Below, piece after piece: positions 20,926-32,765 of a DNA stretch of 64,000 nucleotides. The notes below the pieces were generated by a model that did no database searches, was not told the DNA's origin, and saw only the letters and a program-made list of their open reading frames with translations. This DNA comes from Dryococelus australis (lineage: Eukaryota; Arthropoda; Insecta; Phasmatodea; Phasmatidae). The position numbers and the translations under genes are program-made. Each line of letters opens with the position of its first letter. The stretch's first letter is position 1. The stretch is from NCBI GenBank assembly GCA_029891345.1, contig CM056999.1, positions 31,058,418-31,122,417 on the forward strand, read 5' to 3'.

Positions 20926-22225
20926 CATTAGGAACAAAAGTCGGAGCTGCAGGAGGTAGGCATTTGACGTATGTTCACTCATCCAAGTGTAAGTTCTAAT
21001 TACTGACGCCAACACTGCCTCACTCTTGACTCCCCTACCGGGGTGGAGAAGGTTCGAGCTTCAGAGTGTTGGTAGCGGGAACCGCACAGTGTTGTCCCAC
21101 TGGGGTAGGTTTCCCTGCACCAGAGTGCAACACTCTCTGCACCGCAAAATGAGCGGTGAGAGTTGAGCTCTCTAGCCCGCAAACCGATCCCACCAGAAGC
21201 GTACCTAGTGTCATGACTCTACCGTTCCTCCCACCTGGTGCAAGGAACGGGTGGCCTTCCAATATTGTTGAGGTGAGTATCCAGTGGCCACTATCTCCCC
21301 GGACTCCCCTCCTTGGCACCACGAAGTGGGTGGTGAGGCAGGGGGCGACAGAGCCGGCAAGTCAACTTCCAAGGGACGGTATCCTAGTGTCGTGGCTCTA
21401 CCGTTCACTGCGGGGCAGTGAATGGGTGACCTTCCAAAGATGTTTTGTTGTGTTGTACACGTAAGTTCGGTACTTCAAACCCAGTCTCCAGCTGATTCCA
21501 CCAGCTCTGATAATGACACAAGGAAGAAACTCTGAGTGAAAGTCAAGAGACCTGGCAAGATAGATCAGTGTTTAATGACCCTAAGGAAATAAACATAGAT
21601 GGTAAAGTGCTATCTCCTAAATCCACACGGGCTAGGCAGAAAGTGAACACCCTATAGTAAACAGGGGAAGGCTCCCTGTACAAATCTATAGGAGAAGGCA
21701 GTAGCTAGTCCGTGTTCCATAGAATTATTCTTCGGGGCGAGCTCTACTCTTTCTGCATGTCAGTAAGTGACCGAACACGTGTCTCAGTGTTAAGCTGGTG
21801 ACGTCGCTGGTTCTTCCTTAGGTAGCGTACAAGAGGATTGTCTGCACCATGAAGTAAGTGGTGAAGTATTCAGGGTGGTGTGAGCCTGGCACCAATAGCT
21901 GGAGCTATGAGAGCTCAGAAGAGGAGATTGACAACTGAAGCATAACTGACCATCCGGAGGCCGGGACGCATATTCTTTTATACTCATCGGCCATCCCTTC
22001 CTTCACTGGCATAGGGGAGAGGGGGTTAGCAAGTGCAAGCCCAACACCTAGATTGTTTGTGCATGCGGCGTAGTGAAGAGCAGTGGGATCTAGGCATCTT
22101 ATTTGTGGCGGCATCCTGCGATACACTGCTGTACTCACCACGGGCCTCTTGCATTGTCCAGGCGGCTCATCGGACGAAAATAAATATTATTATTAGGATG
22201 TCCGTACCGACCCGGTAGATCAACA
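20926..22225 (-). mobile_element. Gypsy element LTR (5' LTR relative to the minus-strand element)
   Basis: Partner of 10301-11541, same orientation. Minus-strand TATAAAA lies at 21976-21982. The polyadenylation hexamer of the other LTR has become ATTAAA here (about 21573). It starts TGTTG on the minus strand at 22225. The far end is worn: AACA of the partner reads AATG here. A stretch of about 60 bases (about 21735-21815) is present here and missing in the partner, where a short tandem duplication occupies the place. Confidence 0.85.
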
Positions 22226-24110
22226 ATTTTGCAGGTGGCGGCAGCAGTATCTTGACTTCGTAGACAAACTGCCAGGGATGCAGTTGTGCTGATGAGTACC
22301 AGTAATTTATTAATATTGAAAATGACGTACTGCATCAACTATTTAATTAATTTTGCCTAGGTTGTCTTCACCTGGATTCCAGATGGGAATAACCAGCCTC
22401 TACCTTTTGTACACTTTATTAGTTTATCTAGTATACTGTACAATAGGTGCAAGTATGGACACACCATTGTATTCCTCAAGATTTAATTTGAAAAATAATA
22501 TTTCTAAATCTACTTTGGAGAGTAACTTATTTCTTTGTGTGTGTTCTGCCTATTGTCGCGGTTAAAGAAAAGGATTTAACTGGCATAGTGAACTAATGAT
22601 ATACTGGATTTTCTCAAATAAATAATTCTATTTATATTTACACCAAGCTGCAGCAAGTAACGCAAGCCAATATTGCAAAATACCCACAACATTTAGACAG
22701 GTAAACCGAGGCCTGCCATGCAGGCAAATAGATTATAGGGAGTGCCTCACGTCAGGAACACAAATCCATACAGTGGTTCGTCAGACCAGATGTTCTACTT
22801 TTCCTTCCCAGTCTGAAAAGGCCAGAGGGAAAACTGAATGTCCTGCCAATGATTTAACTTTTTGAGTGTGTGGCTCACCCATGTCTCAGGCAAATATACA
22901 TTTTTCTCAGTCAGTCCCACTCTGAATAAGACAAGATGGTGGAAACTTGAGACAAAGCACACAACATAGACAAGCTCTCGGAGAGACTCTATAAGAGTCT
23001 TCAGTAATTTAAGTTCAGAGAATATTCAGAATAACAATTCCCAAGTCTTAGAGAACCTCTGTTTACCTGCAGATAATTTGCCTCCTTGAGGGGACCCACT
23101 CTTTGGGCCTCTTATTAAACTACCAGGTAAAGACCATCCACATATTGCACTGATATTTCAAGGAGGCAAAGCCTTGTTAGGAATCTGCCAAAAACGACCA
23201 TTAGTAAACCCACGTACGCCACGCAACCAGACCTACTGCCCTACCCCGCCGCAACCGACATTGGCCGCTGCTCTGGACATCACCCACCTGGCAAGGCAAA
23301 CTGTGAAACAGAATACAAACACCGCCTCCTGCTGCAACACAGGCACAGCGCCCGGCAAAACGTCCCGTTGCTAGGGTGGTAGATAATTTTGTCCCAAGCA
23401 GGAAACCCACTCGTCCAACAATTTACACCGGTAGACTCCCACAGAGGGAATAATTTTCCTCAACCGGCATCCTAGATGTAGACCACCAATGTTCCCAGCA
23501 AAGCTGACCTCGCACATAACCTTGAGGAACACAGAGTTTCACTCTAGGGTTTACCCACCTTTACCCTTGGTCTACACTGAAGTTAAGAAATGGTAAAATC
23601 CAATCATCTTCCCAATGTGGAGGACCTTCCACCTAACAGACAAGTAGATTGTTTACTTAATGTACCGCTTTAAGTCTACTTGTGCTGGTCTAGTAACCAA
23701 GGTGGTAAAAGGGCAGATACCCCGAAATAACCACAGAAGGAGAATTCAGATTCTCTTCTGGAATTTATTCATTCTAACACTGTTAAATTCACTAACAGTA
23801 TGAATCAATTTGAATGATTTGTGATAGTAAAACATACTTGTGTGTTAATTTTGTGGCATATTTACAAAATTATAATCTACTTTCCCTAATAGTAGTTATG
23901 TTCTCTGTGCCTCATGTTTTGTTGAATTAACAAATAATTATTTTCATTAACGACCACTAATTTGGTTTGCAAGATTATATACTATATGAACGAAATATAT
24001 TTTATAACATGTAAAACCATCTTCATAAAGAGGAGTGTTAATTCATACAGCAATCTTAGTTTTGATTCGTTCATCATGGGTTTTTTTTCCTACTTACTTG
24101 CATTCCCCTA
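22226..24110. other. Non-coding stretch, nothing recognised
   Basis: Mixed composition, somewhat richer in GC at 23100-23500 where a 66-codon frame (23174-23374) is open but unlike any family I know. A small inverted pair TAACACTGTTA...CTAACAGTATGAAT at about 23776-23804 is the only structure seen. Confidence 0.35.
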
Positions 24111-24159
24111 CCACTAAACTGTGTTAAGTTTAATGTTAGTAAAATAATGGGAGTATGTA

Positions 24160-24519
24160 GTGTATAATATTTTAAAAACAATATGTCTTCCGATATTTAA
24201 TAAGGGTTTTATGAAGTTTTCAGTGCCCAAAAACTGCAAGAGGCATGAGTCGTTTAAGCCGGCACTACAGGATACCCAATTTCTGCTACCTTCTGTTATA
24301 CCCATGGGCACAACAGAAGACATAAGTTTCTATAGCAAAAGAAAGAATGCATCAGTTTATACCCACACATTACCTAAAGTGATAACAGAAAGTTGTAAAT
24401 GGCACGCAAAAGCAGGGGGTCAGTGGTACAAATGCAACCAAATGTTATACGTAGGTGCTTTCTGGTGCATCCAAAAGTACGAAAATTGTTTCTTTCAACT
24501 GAAGACTGCATTTATTTAG
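24160..24519 (+). CDS. Unrecognised 119-codon open frame
   Basis: Open for 119 codons with reasonable amino-acid mix. A 3' splice-like TTATGAAGTTTTCAG ends at 24222 inside it, so the coding part may begin there (PKNCKRHESFKPALQDTQ...). There is no donor consensus at the matching end and no known domain. It could be an exon, a transposon fragment or chance. Confidence 0.2.
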   Translation: MYNILKTICLPIFNKGFMKFSVPKNCKRHESFKPALQDTQFLLPSVIPMGTTEDISFYSKRKNASVYTHTLPKVITESCKWHAKAGGQWYKCNQMLYVGAFWCIQKYENCFFQLKTAFI

Positions 24520-24734
24520 GTTTCTAAGTACGAGTACCATTAATGTATGGAATATGATATGAGTAAAAGCACTGCTTATGTATGGAAACAAGGTACTGTA
24601 TTCATATGTACGTATATAGACATATGGAACCACAAAATGCTATACACATTCTCCATGTTCAAGGAGAATCACACATTTCTTATATTAACATAAAATAAAT
24701 GTCGACATTTTGTGTTCAAATTTTATTTTTGAAT

Positions 24735-24802
24735 ATCACTATTTTCATTTCGGTGGGGGAATATGTCCCGATATCACCCCCACCCCCCGGCTACACCTGT
24801 GT
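24735..24802. mobile_element. Single terminal-repeat-like end of a DNA transposon
   Basis: Read on the minus strand from 24802 the sequence starts CACAGGTGTAGCCGGGGGGT and continues G-rich. This resembles the CAGTGGCGTAGCC-type termini common to animal DNA transposons. No partner end was found. Confidence 0.3.
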
Positions 24803-25001
24803 ACTAACATTTGTATCTTTAATGAGCATAATAATTAATCTTGTGCTTTCCATAATTTAACAAGCTTCTATGGTTAGAAAGCCAAAAGATAGTAAAATTA
24901 TCACAATAGGCTTTTATGTGTGCCTTATAACATTGCTCACGTTACACACCTAGAATTACCTACTTTAGAAACCAATCTATTTGATTAGCAAACAACCACA
25001 G

Positions 25002-25244
25002 CTATAGGCTGTTCACGAAAAAGTGAGCACTTTTTAAGGCCCTCCCAACAGGCATTAACCACTAATAAATATGTTTTATTGCAGTCTCAGACATTAACTT
25101 TTGAAAGTGATGAAAGTATACACTGTATTTATTAGCTACATGACAATACTGATATTAAAAAGTGGATTAAACATAAAAAATAGCTTAAAAGAAAAATTTG
25201 GAAGGGCCTTAAAAAGTGATCACTTTACAGTGAACAGCATATAG
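25002..25244. mobile_element. MITE, family A copy 1
   Basis: 243-bp element with terminal inverted repeats of about 46 bases: 25002-25049 (CTATAGGCTGTTCAC...AAGTGAGCACTTTTTAAGG) and 25198-25244 inverted. TA dinucleotides at both edges fit a TA target duplication. The interior is AT-rich without coding. A diverged full-length relative lies at 44471-44708. Confidence 0.85.
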
Positions 25245-25461
25245 TCGATTGCACTGTGCTGTTACTTATCTACTATTGCTTTTAGACAAACTGATTCTGG
25301 AAATAAACATTTTCTAACAATAACATAAGCTATAAATAGCAATAATGTATCACATAAAAAATGTTATTGCACAACAGAGATTTGAACTCTAAAAGCCTAA
25401 CATTATGTGATGCAGACCCGCACACCAACCAAGCTACATACACAGCCTACTCATTGTCAGT

Positions 25462-25627
<166 letters not shown>

Positions 25628-26394
25628 TACCTAACTCCACAGTTATTGTGTATTTTATAAATTTGTGTTTATTGTTTTATTATAAACGTGTGAGTAATTT
25701 GCAACGTTTCCGATACTTGCACGTACATTAATTTTATTTTGTACATGCATACGTTTTACAGAATTCAAAATCTGTTTGTAAACAGACATACACAGCATGA
25801 GGTAATTACTCTGGTGTCCGCCATCTTGTCTGTCCCAGCTTAGAGGGTATAGCAGACCTTCAGAAGACATTCTACTGTTGTGGAGTTTGGTCTGGAAAAG
25901 ACAGAGCTGGAGTAAGAGAGAGAGAGAGAGGGTAGATGTCACAATAGTAATGCTGCCGACTTTCCCACACAGTCGCTATGAAAATGACTAGCGCTACATG
26001 GTGTTCATACCAAGAACTACAGATTTTTACCTGTTGGAGTGATCAGAAACTTTAACCTGAGGAAGTTCACTCTAGGTGTATCTTTACTGAATGCTTTTAA
26101 TTCCACAAATCAGGTCCCAACTGTATAATCCCAAACCCAATCTCTTTCTCTCCCACTCCCAATTGAGATAGAGTTAGTAAAGTTGTTCCGACGCGATACC
26201 GGTATCGGCCACTACTTCGCCTTTTCCAGATGTACCTGTATCAGGTATGATATCGGGTTGATAAATTAGTATCTCCTGTAGACAATGAAGTCAGGTTATT
26301 ACTTTCTTTAGACACAAAAATTACTGCATTTCAGTATGTCTATGCCACACATTAGAAGAAGGAAAAAAAACAAATAAATCGCATCTACCAACAA
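25628..26394. other. Non-coding stretch with a short GA run
   Basis: Nothing coding. (GA) run at 25915-25931. No repeat family recognised. Confidence 0.4.
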
Positions 26395-26551
26395 CTTTTT
26401 GTGGTCCCGGCGAAATTCATATTTAAATAATGTTAACATAACCTTTTATAGTTTATCGCATGTTGCGCTGGTTGAAGTATATTTCGGGTCCCGTCACCTA
26501 ACATTTCCCGCAGCTATTCTTTTTAAGCTTGTTGTTTATGCAAACAGCTAG
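26395..26551 (-). repeat. Dispersed repeat, copy 2 (matches 6261-6406 inverted)
   Basis: Reverse complement of the 6261-6406 repeat with the same ordered blocks, lacking the 15-base tandem duplication seen there. A (TC)n run at 26558-26573 directly adjoins it, mirroring the GA-rich sequence near copy 1. Confidence 0.75.
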
Positions 26552-26574
26552 TACCAGCTCTCTCTCTCTCTCGG

Positions 26575-27110
26575 CCATGCCTGCTTCGCTTGCTTTGCTT
26601 CGTACTGAAGTTCACATGCCAGCGGTCGGCCTAGAGCAAATGTGTGCCTAGCAAACATAATTTTATGAAGATTATGCGTCGCTCAAAATAGTTGCACCTA
26701 TTATCACTTGTATTTCAAAGCAAATGGTTTTGCTTGAAAATGTTATGCTAAACATTTTAATGTGGAATTATTATTTGGAAAGAAGCTTTCGTTTGTGAGT
26801 AAAGGTCGTTTTATCCCATAAGGTTTGTGTTTCATTGTATCTGGCATAAAATTAACATGACTTTAAAACTTAGTACTTATTTAACTCAAAGGGCAGCATC
26901 TCCGCGAAAAAAATGATAGGCCAAAAGCATATACTCTACCATTTGTCAGCAAAAATTGTACGAACATCCAGCGACTTGTACGTGACAAGTTCATTTTCAG
27001 TAACTTCTTGCTGGGAAATCAGAAGATGTATATTAATTTATTTCAATAGACACGTGTCTTAAATAAACTGATAATATGTAAGTGCATATTCGACCCCTTT
27101 TGCCGTCTAG
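26575..27110. other. AT-rich non-coding stretch
   Basis: No frame, repeat or signal that I can support. Confidence 0.35.
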
Positions 27111-27234
27111 CCAGCCGAAACCTGCATGATTGGTCAAAGAAGGAGAGCACATGTAAGTAAAGATGCTGTCGCTCAGCAGCAAATCCACCCATTTCTACAC
27201 CAAGTTACACCAAACATAGGAAGGCCCACACCTG

Positions 27235-27593
27235 GTAAGTGAAAGATGCCAGAATGTGCTATGGATTGAAGATGAAGTTGGAAGCATACACAAGGTGCAT
27301 GTTACCCACATCAAAAGAGCAGTCAAACCAGTGGTTGAACAGGACAACCATGCTACACCAACTGTCACTGCCACCATGAGGTGCTCCATAGCATCAATGG
27401 GAACGCGACTTCCTGGACAACGCGGTACTGCAAGTTCACCCCTCCACACCACAAGCAGACCCACCATTGCTCCTGTCACACTGCTGCCCTTGCAAGAGCC
27501 ACAGCACCCGTCTTCACCAGCGCTACCACCAACCAAGGGAAGGAGTGTGTCTGCAAACCTACTTCCGGGGGACCAACTTGCAGCCAGTGACTG
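27235..27593 (+). pseudogene. Possible C-terminal Pol fragment of a Gypsy-type element
   Basis: The frame begins with QNVLWIEDEVGSIHKVHVTH and IKRAVKP, which has the shape of the post-integrase region of Gypsy Pol (a beta-rich stretch ending V-H-V-x-x-L/I-K-x-x-x-x-P). It then runs into a Pro/Thr/Ser-rich tail and stops at 27594. No DDE core precedes it in the window, so this is at best a short remnant. An unrelated proline-rich frame is possible. Confidence 0.35.
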
Positions 27594-27734
27594 ATTTTCT
27601 TGAAAAACACAGCATGTCGTACATTACAAATATTTTAGCAAATGTTTCAAAAAACATTATTTATAAAAACAACCAGCGGTGAAGGCAGATTACATTGCTT
27701 CATGTAAGACTACCTGGCTGCCGGACAAATGAGC

Positions 27735-28560
27735 CGTGTAAAAGAATGAGACCTGGAAAGTGTGAACGCATACTATATTCCACACCATTGCATGCAAAGG
27801 CCAGACCACAGTACCACCAAGCTATGCGTAGTATTTGATGCTTCATCAAAAACAGACGGGTGTGTGTCTTAATTATGTCCTTGAACTAGACCACAGTTGC
27901 AGACAGACATTGTTACTTATTTGCTTAGTTTCAGAATTCCACACATTGTTTCACTGCATGCAGTTATTAAGCAATGTATCTGCAGATCACGGTACATCCC
28001 GAACATTGTGACTATCAACAAATCTTTTGGAGTGAGTCAGAGGAGCAACCAGCAGAGATTTATCGGCTTAACATTGTCACTTTAGAGGTCTGCTCAGCTC
28101 CATACTTGCTGGTGCAAGATGAAATAACCAATTTCTCAGATGCTTTTAAAACACTTCTAACGAGCACATATGTTGATGATGATACTGGTGCCAATAACAT
28201 AGCCACTACCTACAGGCTTAAACGAGACCTTCAGCAACTGCTGGACTGTACGAGTTTTCAGCTTCTAAAATTTGCAAGTAATTGTCCAGCTTTGCTTGAT
28301 GACATGCCACTGCAAGATGTCCATTCTTCTGGTGAAACATACTCTTTTGACAAAGACTCCTGCATTAAGGCATTAGGCTTACACAGCAGCCCCAACACTG
28401 ATGTCTTCTCATATAACTTGCAACCCAATCCTCCAGTGTACACAAAAACAGATATTTGATCAGATATTGACAAAATATTTGACCCGTTGGGATGGCTCGC
28501 ACCATTGAAATTAATGCAAAACACCTTATTTAGTTACTCTGGCTTGCTCAAGTAGAATAG
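27735..28560 (+). pseudogene. BEL/Pao reverse transcriptase relic
   Basis: Around 27770-27870 the sequence reads YYIPHHCMQRP, then STTKLCVVFDASSKTDG, then LQTDIVTYLLSFR, the conserved start of BEL/Pao RT. The main frame (27974-28459) carries TYVDDDTGANN with the catalytic YVDD at 28169-28180, and continues into FDPLGWLAP (about 28470-28500), a hallmark of the Pao pol region. At least three frame breaks and stops (about 27868, 28083, 28457) separate the parts. The family copies element RNA into DNA in cytoplasmic particles. Confidence 0.85.
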
Positions 28561-28669
28561 GATTCCCCAGCATCACCTGATTATAATTGCCAGATGAACA
28601 CGTTTCAAACAGTTACCTCACTGTTCAACCATCTCTATTCAGTGTAACATCGCTCACAACCTCTCAGAT

Positions 28670-29050
28670 GCAACTTTTAAATTGCATGGATTCGCTGACA
28701 GTTTGGAGAAGGGCCATGCTGCTGTTGTGTTTCTTCGAGCTGCATCTAACTCTGGTACGATCACCACTCATTTACTATTGACTAAAACTAAGGTAGCTAA
28801 ATTGAAGCGAGTTTCTCTTCCCAGGTTGGGGTTGTGTGCTGCTGTTTTGCTTTCTAGATGTTTACGTTTGCTGCTCAACACCCTTACACCTGTCTTACAG
28901 TTTGACAGCATACATGCTTGGTCTGATTCATCTGTTGCACTCTCCTGGATAAAGACATCCCCTCAAGTTTGGAAGACATCTGTCCCAAACTGGGTGATTC
29001 AGATACAATAATGCACCTCGGTGGCATCATGTAGCTAGTAAAGATAATCC
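28670..29050 (+). pseudogene. BEL/Pao RNase H-like relic
   Basis: LHGFADSLEKGHAAVVFLRA is followed by LLTKTKVAKLKRVSLPRLGL, then HAWSDSSVALSWIKTSPQVW, all in the standard order of the Pao RNase H region. The frame is open from 28682 to 29011 and then breaks, with NWV-x-x-IQ and later HHVASKDNPADCASQGL-type sequence in a shifted frame to about 29090. Confidence 0.85.
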
Positions 29051-29089
29051 TGCTGACTGTGCATCTCAAGGCCTTACACCTGGACAGTT

Positions 29090-30215
29090 AGCAGACCACC
29101 CACTTTGGTGGTCTGGACCATTGTGGTTGTATAAATGAAAGTGAATGGCTGCAGAGCAATCCTGTAATTCATAGACCCACTGTCAATGATGAATGCAAAA
29201 CCCTTGTCCTGTCAACAATCATAGAAAAATCATGCCTTTTGGAATTACTTGAACGTTTCTCCAAGTTAAAAAGGTTTCAATCAATTGTTGCCACATGTGT
29301 TTGAGTTAAGAAAAATCTTCATCCGAGACTAAACTGAGTTTACAGCCTAATATTGCCTGATGAAATGCAGTGTGCATTAATACGCCTTATCAAGTCTACA
29401 CAGAACCAGACATTTCCATATGAAATGCAAAGATTGGCTAACCAGTAACTCTGCTCACCTACATTAAGAAAATTATCTCCCTCGGTTGATGCAGAAGGAA
29501 TTCTACATGTAGATGGCAGACTTCCATCATTCAGAACTAGAATATGATGATGAGACATCTGCTTTTCCTCCCAAAGTGCAGTTGCCATGTAGAACTTCTA
29601 ATTGATCGGCTACATAAATATTTCCTTCATCATGGGCTCAGTACAATTCAGTCATTACTGCAACATGAATTTTGATTACTGATTGCACGAAATGTGATTT
29701 GAGGTCATCTTCCTAAGTGTATTCGTTGCTTTCATGCTCATCCAACAAGTCACAATCCTACAATGGCAAGCCTTCTGACCAATAGTGTGTGTCAAGCTAA
29801 GCCCTTCCTCACCTCTGGTGTTGATTATGCTGGGCCAATCCCAATTACTATGGTGCAAACAAGAAAACCTTGTACACTGCAGGCATACATTTGTCGTTTT
29901 GTATGCTTTGCCACAAAGGCAGTGAATTTAGAGCTTGCTTTTGATTTGTCGTCAGAAACGTTTCTTGCTGCATTCAGACGTTTCATTGCACATAGTAGGC
30001 AGTGTACTCACTTGCATAGTGACTGTGGTACAAACTTTGTAGGGGCTAATTATCACTTGTTAAAGCTGCAAGAGTTCCTGAATGACAACACATGTCTTAC
30101 TGACAAGCTAGCAGAAGACAAGATAATTGGCATTTTAATAGGCCATTACTCCCACACTTTGGAGGACTCTGGAAAGCAAGCATTAAATCTCCTATGCCTC
30201 GGTTAAGTAAAGTGG
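29090..30215 (+). pseudogene. BEL/Pao integrase relic with a catalytic replacement
   Basis: 29090-29760 holds the degraded zinc-binding region (LHVDGRLPSF-like and HHGL-like traces). The core frame 29763-30206 has PFLTSGVDYAGPIPI with the first Asp near 29823 and LHSDCGTNFVGA with the second at 30021-30023. A frameshift then follows: PHFGGLWKASIKS reads in the next frame, where the family has GGLWEA. The third catalytic Glu is therefore Lys (30173-30175). With the internal stops this integrase is inactive. Confidence 0.85.
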
Positions 30216-30720
30216 TGGGCAGTTAGCTACTGTCATATGAGGAAATGTGCACAGTGCTGACTCAGATTGAAGCCACGCTCAACTCTAGACCATTTTGTGA
30301 GATTTCCAGTGACCCATATGACTTACATGCCCTGACTCCAAGTCATTTTCTGTCTCTTTGTCCTCCAAGTGTTACCAGAACAGGACTTCACCAAGAAACC
30401 TACAGATTGAACAAGTGGTCACTAATTCAACAAATTCATCAGTCTTTCTGGAAATGCTGGCATACTGAATACCTCTAACAGCTTCAACCCAGGGATAATT
30501 GGCTCAAGAACAATGACACCCTGAAAATTGGTGAATTGGTCATAATCAGGGATAACAACCTTCCACTCCTCAGTTGGCAAATGGGGTGCATCACCAAGAT
30601 ACTACATAGGTCAGATGGCATTGTGCAGGTTGTCCAAGTCCTCACTCAACAAGGAGTCCTAACTCGTCCTGCAGTCAAGTTGCGTCCACTACCAGTTAAT
30701 TAGTTTGAAGTGTGCCCACT
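30216..30720 (+). pseudogene. BEL/Pao integrase C-terminal region (DUF5641-like)
   Basis: VLTQIEATLNSRPF and LHALTPSHFL (30245-30478) follow the integrase core. After a stop at 30476 the frame continues (LQPRDNWLKNNDTLKIGELV...) into a beta-rich segment ending VLTRPAVKLRPLP near 30695. This is the usual tail of Pao polyproteins, equivalent to Pfam DUF5641. The end of this frame fixes the 3' end of the coding part just before the presumed LTR. Confidence 0.8.
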
Positions 30721-30737
30721 TCAAGGTTGGCAGGATG

Positions 30738-31055
30738 TTTAGGCTTATGCATTTCATGTGATGTGCATTATAAACCAACTTTGAAATTTGTTTTTCCACC
30801 CACTCTAAACAGACAAATGAGCAAAAATGTGTTAGTTGTGCGCAATATGGCATCAGTGCTTGTTGTTTCCTTGTGCGTGACCTTTTGACTTCCGTCGTAA
30901 TGAACTATATAGTATATACAGTCCGTTCTCGTTGTCCCATGCCCAGACAGACGTTAATTGCAAAAATTGGAACAAAACTAATTTAGTATTTTAATAACAT
31001 CTCAGTTTAATTGAAAATATTAGTTTTTATTAGAACGGGTGAAGAACGATGCCAA
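30738..31055 (+). mobile_element. Presumed 3' LTR of the BEL/Pao relic
   Basis: Pao coding sequence ends at about 30703 and is followed by a short purine-containing tract (TTCAAGGTTGGCAGGA) and then TGTTTAGG. A TATATAGTATATACA stretch at 30907-30921 could be a promoter, and a CCAACA end occurs near 31055. No 5' copy is visible in the window, so the limits are inferred. Confidence 0.4.
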
Positions 31056-31684
31056 CAATTTCTACAACACTAAGATAAACGCACTAACGGCACCAACTGT
31101 TTAGCCAAACCATTGTGCTTGTCATTGTAACTGTACTGATGCACTATAACACAATCAAGAAGAAATTAAGACAAAAAATTACACGAGAAATAAATTTTAC
31201 AAAAGATTGCCATTTGAAGACTGGAATGTAATGGAATACAAGCTGTAACAGGTACGCTTACATAAAAATAAAACAATTCTCGTTTTCATTCCAATATTTA
31301 CAAGTTCGCATTTTCAGTGCAGTGTTGCCAATTTAGCAATACTGGTGGTAGAAGTAACAATCTTTTAATTAATTTTAACTATGTAATAGGTATTGTGACT
31401 TTTCTGGTAATTAAATAGGGAGCTAGCAACTTTTTAAATTCCCACTAGTGGCAAAAATTAATCTTTTTATATTGGTAATATACGAAGCTGGCAAATTTTT
31501 CAATGTACCGAGTGAATTTCCATAGTATGTATTGGCAGCACAGTACTTCAGTATTTATTTTGTGCCCTAATAGTGATGTAAACAATGCACATTTCCCAAA
31601 CATTAAAAGAGAAAATAAATGAGGAAATGTATTTCCACCAATGTCTCCTGTAACTACAAGAAGCCCTTTCTGTAATGGCATTAA
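31056..31684. other. AT-rich non-coding stretch
   Basis: No coding or repeat recognised. It leads into the hAT-like end at 31685 and may be part of a non-autonomous copy. Confidence 0.3.
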
Positions 31685-31795
31685 TCCCGGACATGTGAAG
31701 AAATTCTAGTACAATTCCCAAATTATTCCCGGGACCTACAATTTCCATAAAATTTCCGGTTTCCCCATTTTTCCCAGTTGCTAGACACCCTGTAT
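31685..31795. mobile_element. hAT-like element end
   Basis: Carries ATTCCCAAATTATTCCCGGG, AATTTCCGGTTTCCCC and TTTTTCCCAGTTGCTAGACA in succession, the same kind of TTCCCGG/TTTCCAGG blocks found just inside the ends of the hAT element at 14031-17665. Only one end is recognisable. Confidence 0.4.
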
Positions 31796-31827
31796 AAATT
31801 GTTTACATTAGTTTCTTCATATAACAG

Positions 31828-32765
31828 TACTAGCTTTCACCCGCAACTTCGCTTGTGTATTTATAGTTTTGTGATGTTAAGCCTCGTCCTATTACATAAT
31901 TGCAGTGCATCTTAATTTCACTCGTATGATACTTTTGTAAAGTTATTAAAATAAAGCTCACCATAGTTTAATTAAAGTTTTATGTTTAAAATACTAATAT
32001 TTTTCCTTCCAGGTTTAATGGAGTTATTAAATTATACCTTGCCATCGCTTCGCACATGTTTTATTTTAGCATGATATTTAGGACTCTGAATTGATCTAGT
32101 CACTTATTTTTATTTTGTTGTATAGCCCCTGACCAGCTGCGGCCCCACTATTGGGTGCTCTAGCCCCTGACCAGCTGCGGCCCCACTATTGGGTGCTCTA
32201 GCCCCTGACCAGCTGCAGCCCCACTATTGGGTGCTCTAGCCCCTGACCAGCTGCAGCCCCACTATTGGGTTCTCTAGCCACTGACCAGCTGCAGCCCCAC
32301 TATTGGGTGCTCTAGCCCCTGACCAGCTGCAGCCCCACTATTGGGTTCTCTAGCCACTAAGATACTGTGGCCCCCTTTATTGGGTGTTCTAGCCACTGAG
32401 CTACTGCAGCCCCTCTTGATATATATACATATCCATCGGGTCACTGCGGACCCACTTGAAATAACGATACCACTGGACCACCAAAGCTTTTTGGAAGGAA
32501 AGGTTTATAGCCCATAGACAAAACAGAAAGGAAAAATTAATAATTTTTTTAACAATGCTTTTGTTATACAGAAATCAATCCTAAGAAAAGATTAATGTAA
32601 GAATTTTCCTGAAGGGTATGAGATATTTTCACGGGATATAAAGTAGCCTATGTCTCTCCAGTCCTCAAACTATATCTGTGCAAAAAAATCACTTCAATCC
32701 ATTGTTCTGTTTTGATGTGAAAGAAGGACAAACAAACACACGTTCCCAATTATATAATAGTAAGA
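31828..32765. mobile_element. Insect dispersed repeat (CTAGCTTTCACCCGC type) carrying a satellite
   Basis: The left part (31828-31860) reads ACTAGCTTTCACCCGCAACT and continues TCGCTTGTG. The right part (32640-32765) reads GATATAAAGTAGCCTATGTC, a pyrimidine-rich block, a gap, then GTGAAAGAAGGACAAACAAA and an AT-rich ATAATAGTA end. I recognise this pairing from interspersed repeats of many arthropod genomes but cannot name the class with confidence. The 38-bp tandem array at 32123 sits inside it. No coding capacity. Confidence 0.55.
32123..32430. repeat. 38-bp minisatellite, six clear units plus two degenerate
   Basis: Units of 38 bp begin at 32123, 32161, 32199, 32237, 32275 and 32313 (TAGCCCCTGACCAGCTGCRG...). 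A 39-bp degenerate unit starts at 32351 and a partial one at about 32390. Two variants recur: GGGTGCTC+TAGCCCCTG and GGGTTCTC+TAGCCACTG, so units 3-4 and 5-6 look like copies of a 76-bp dimer. Confidence 0.95.
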
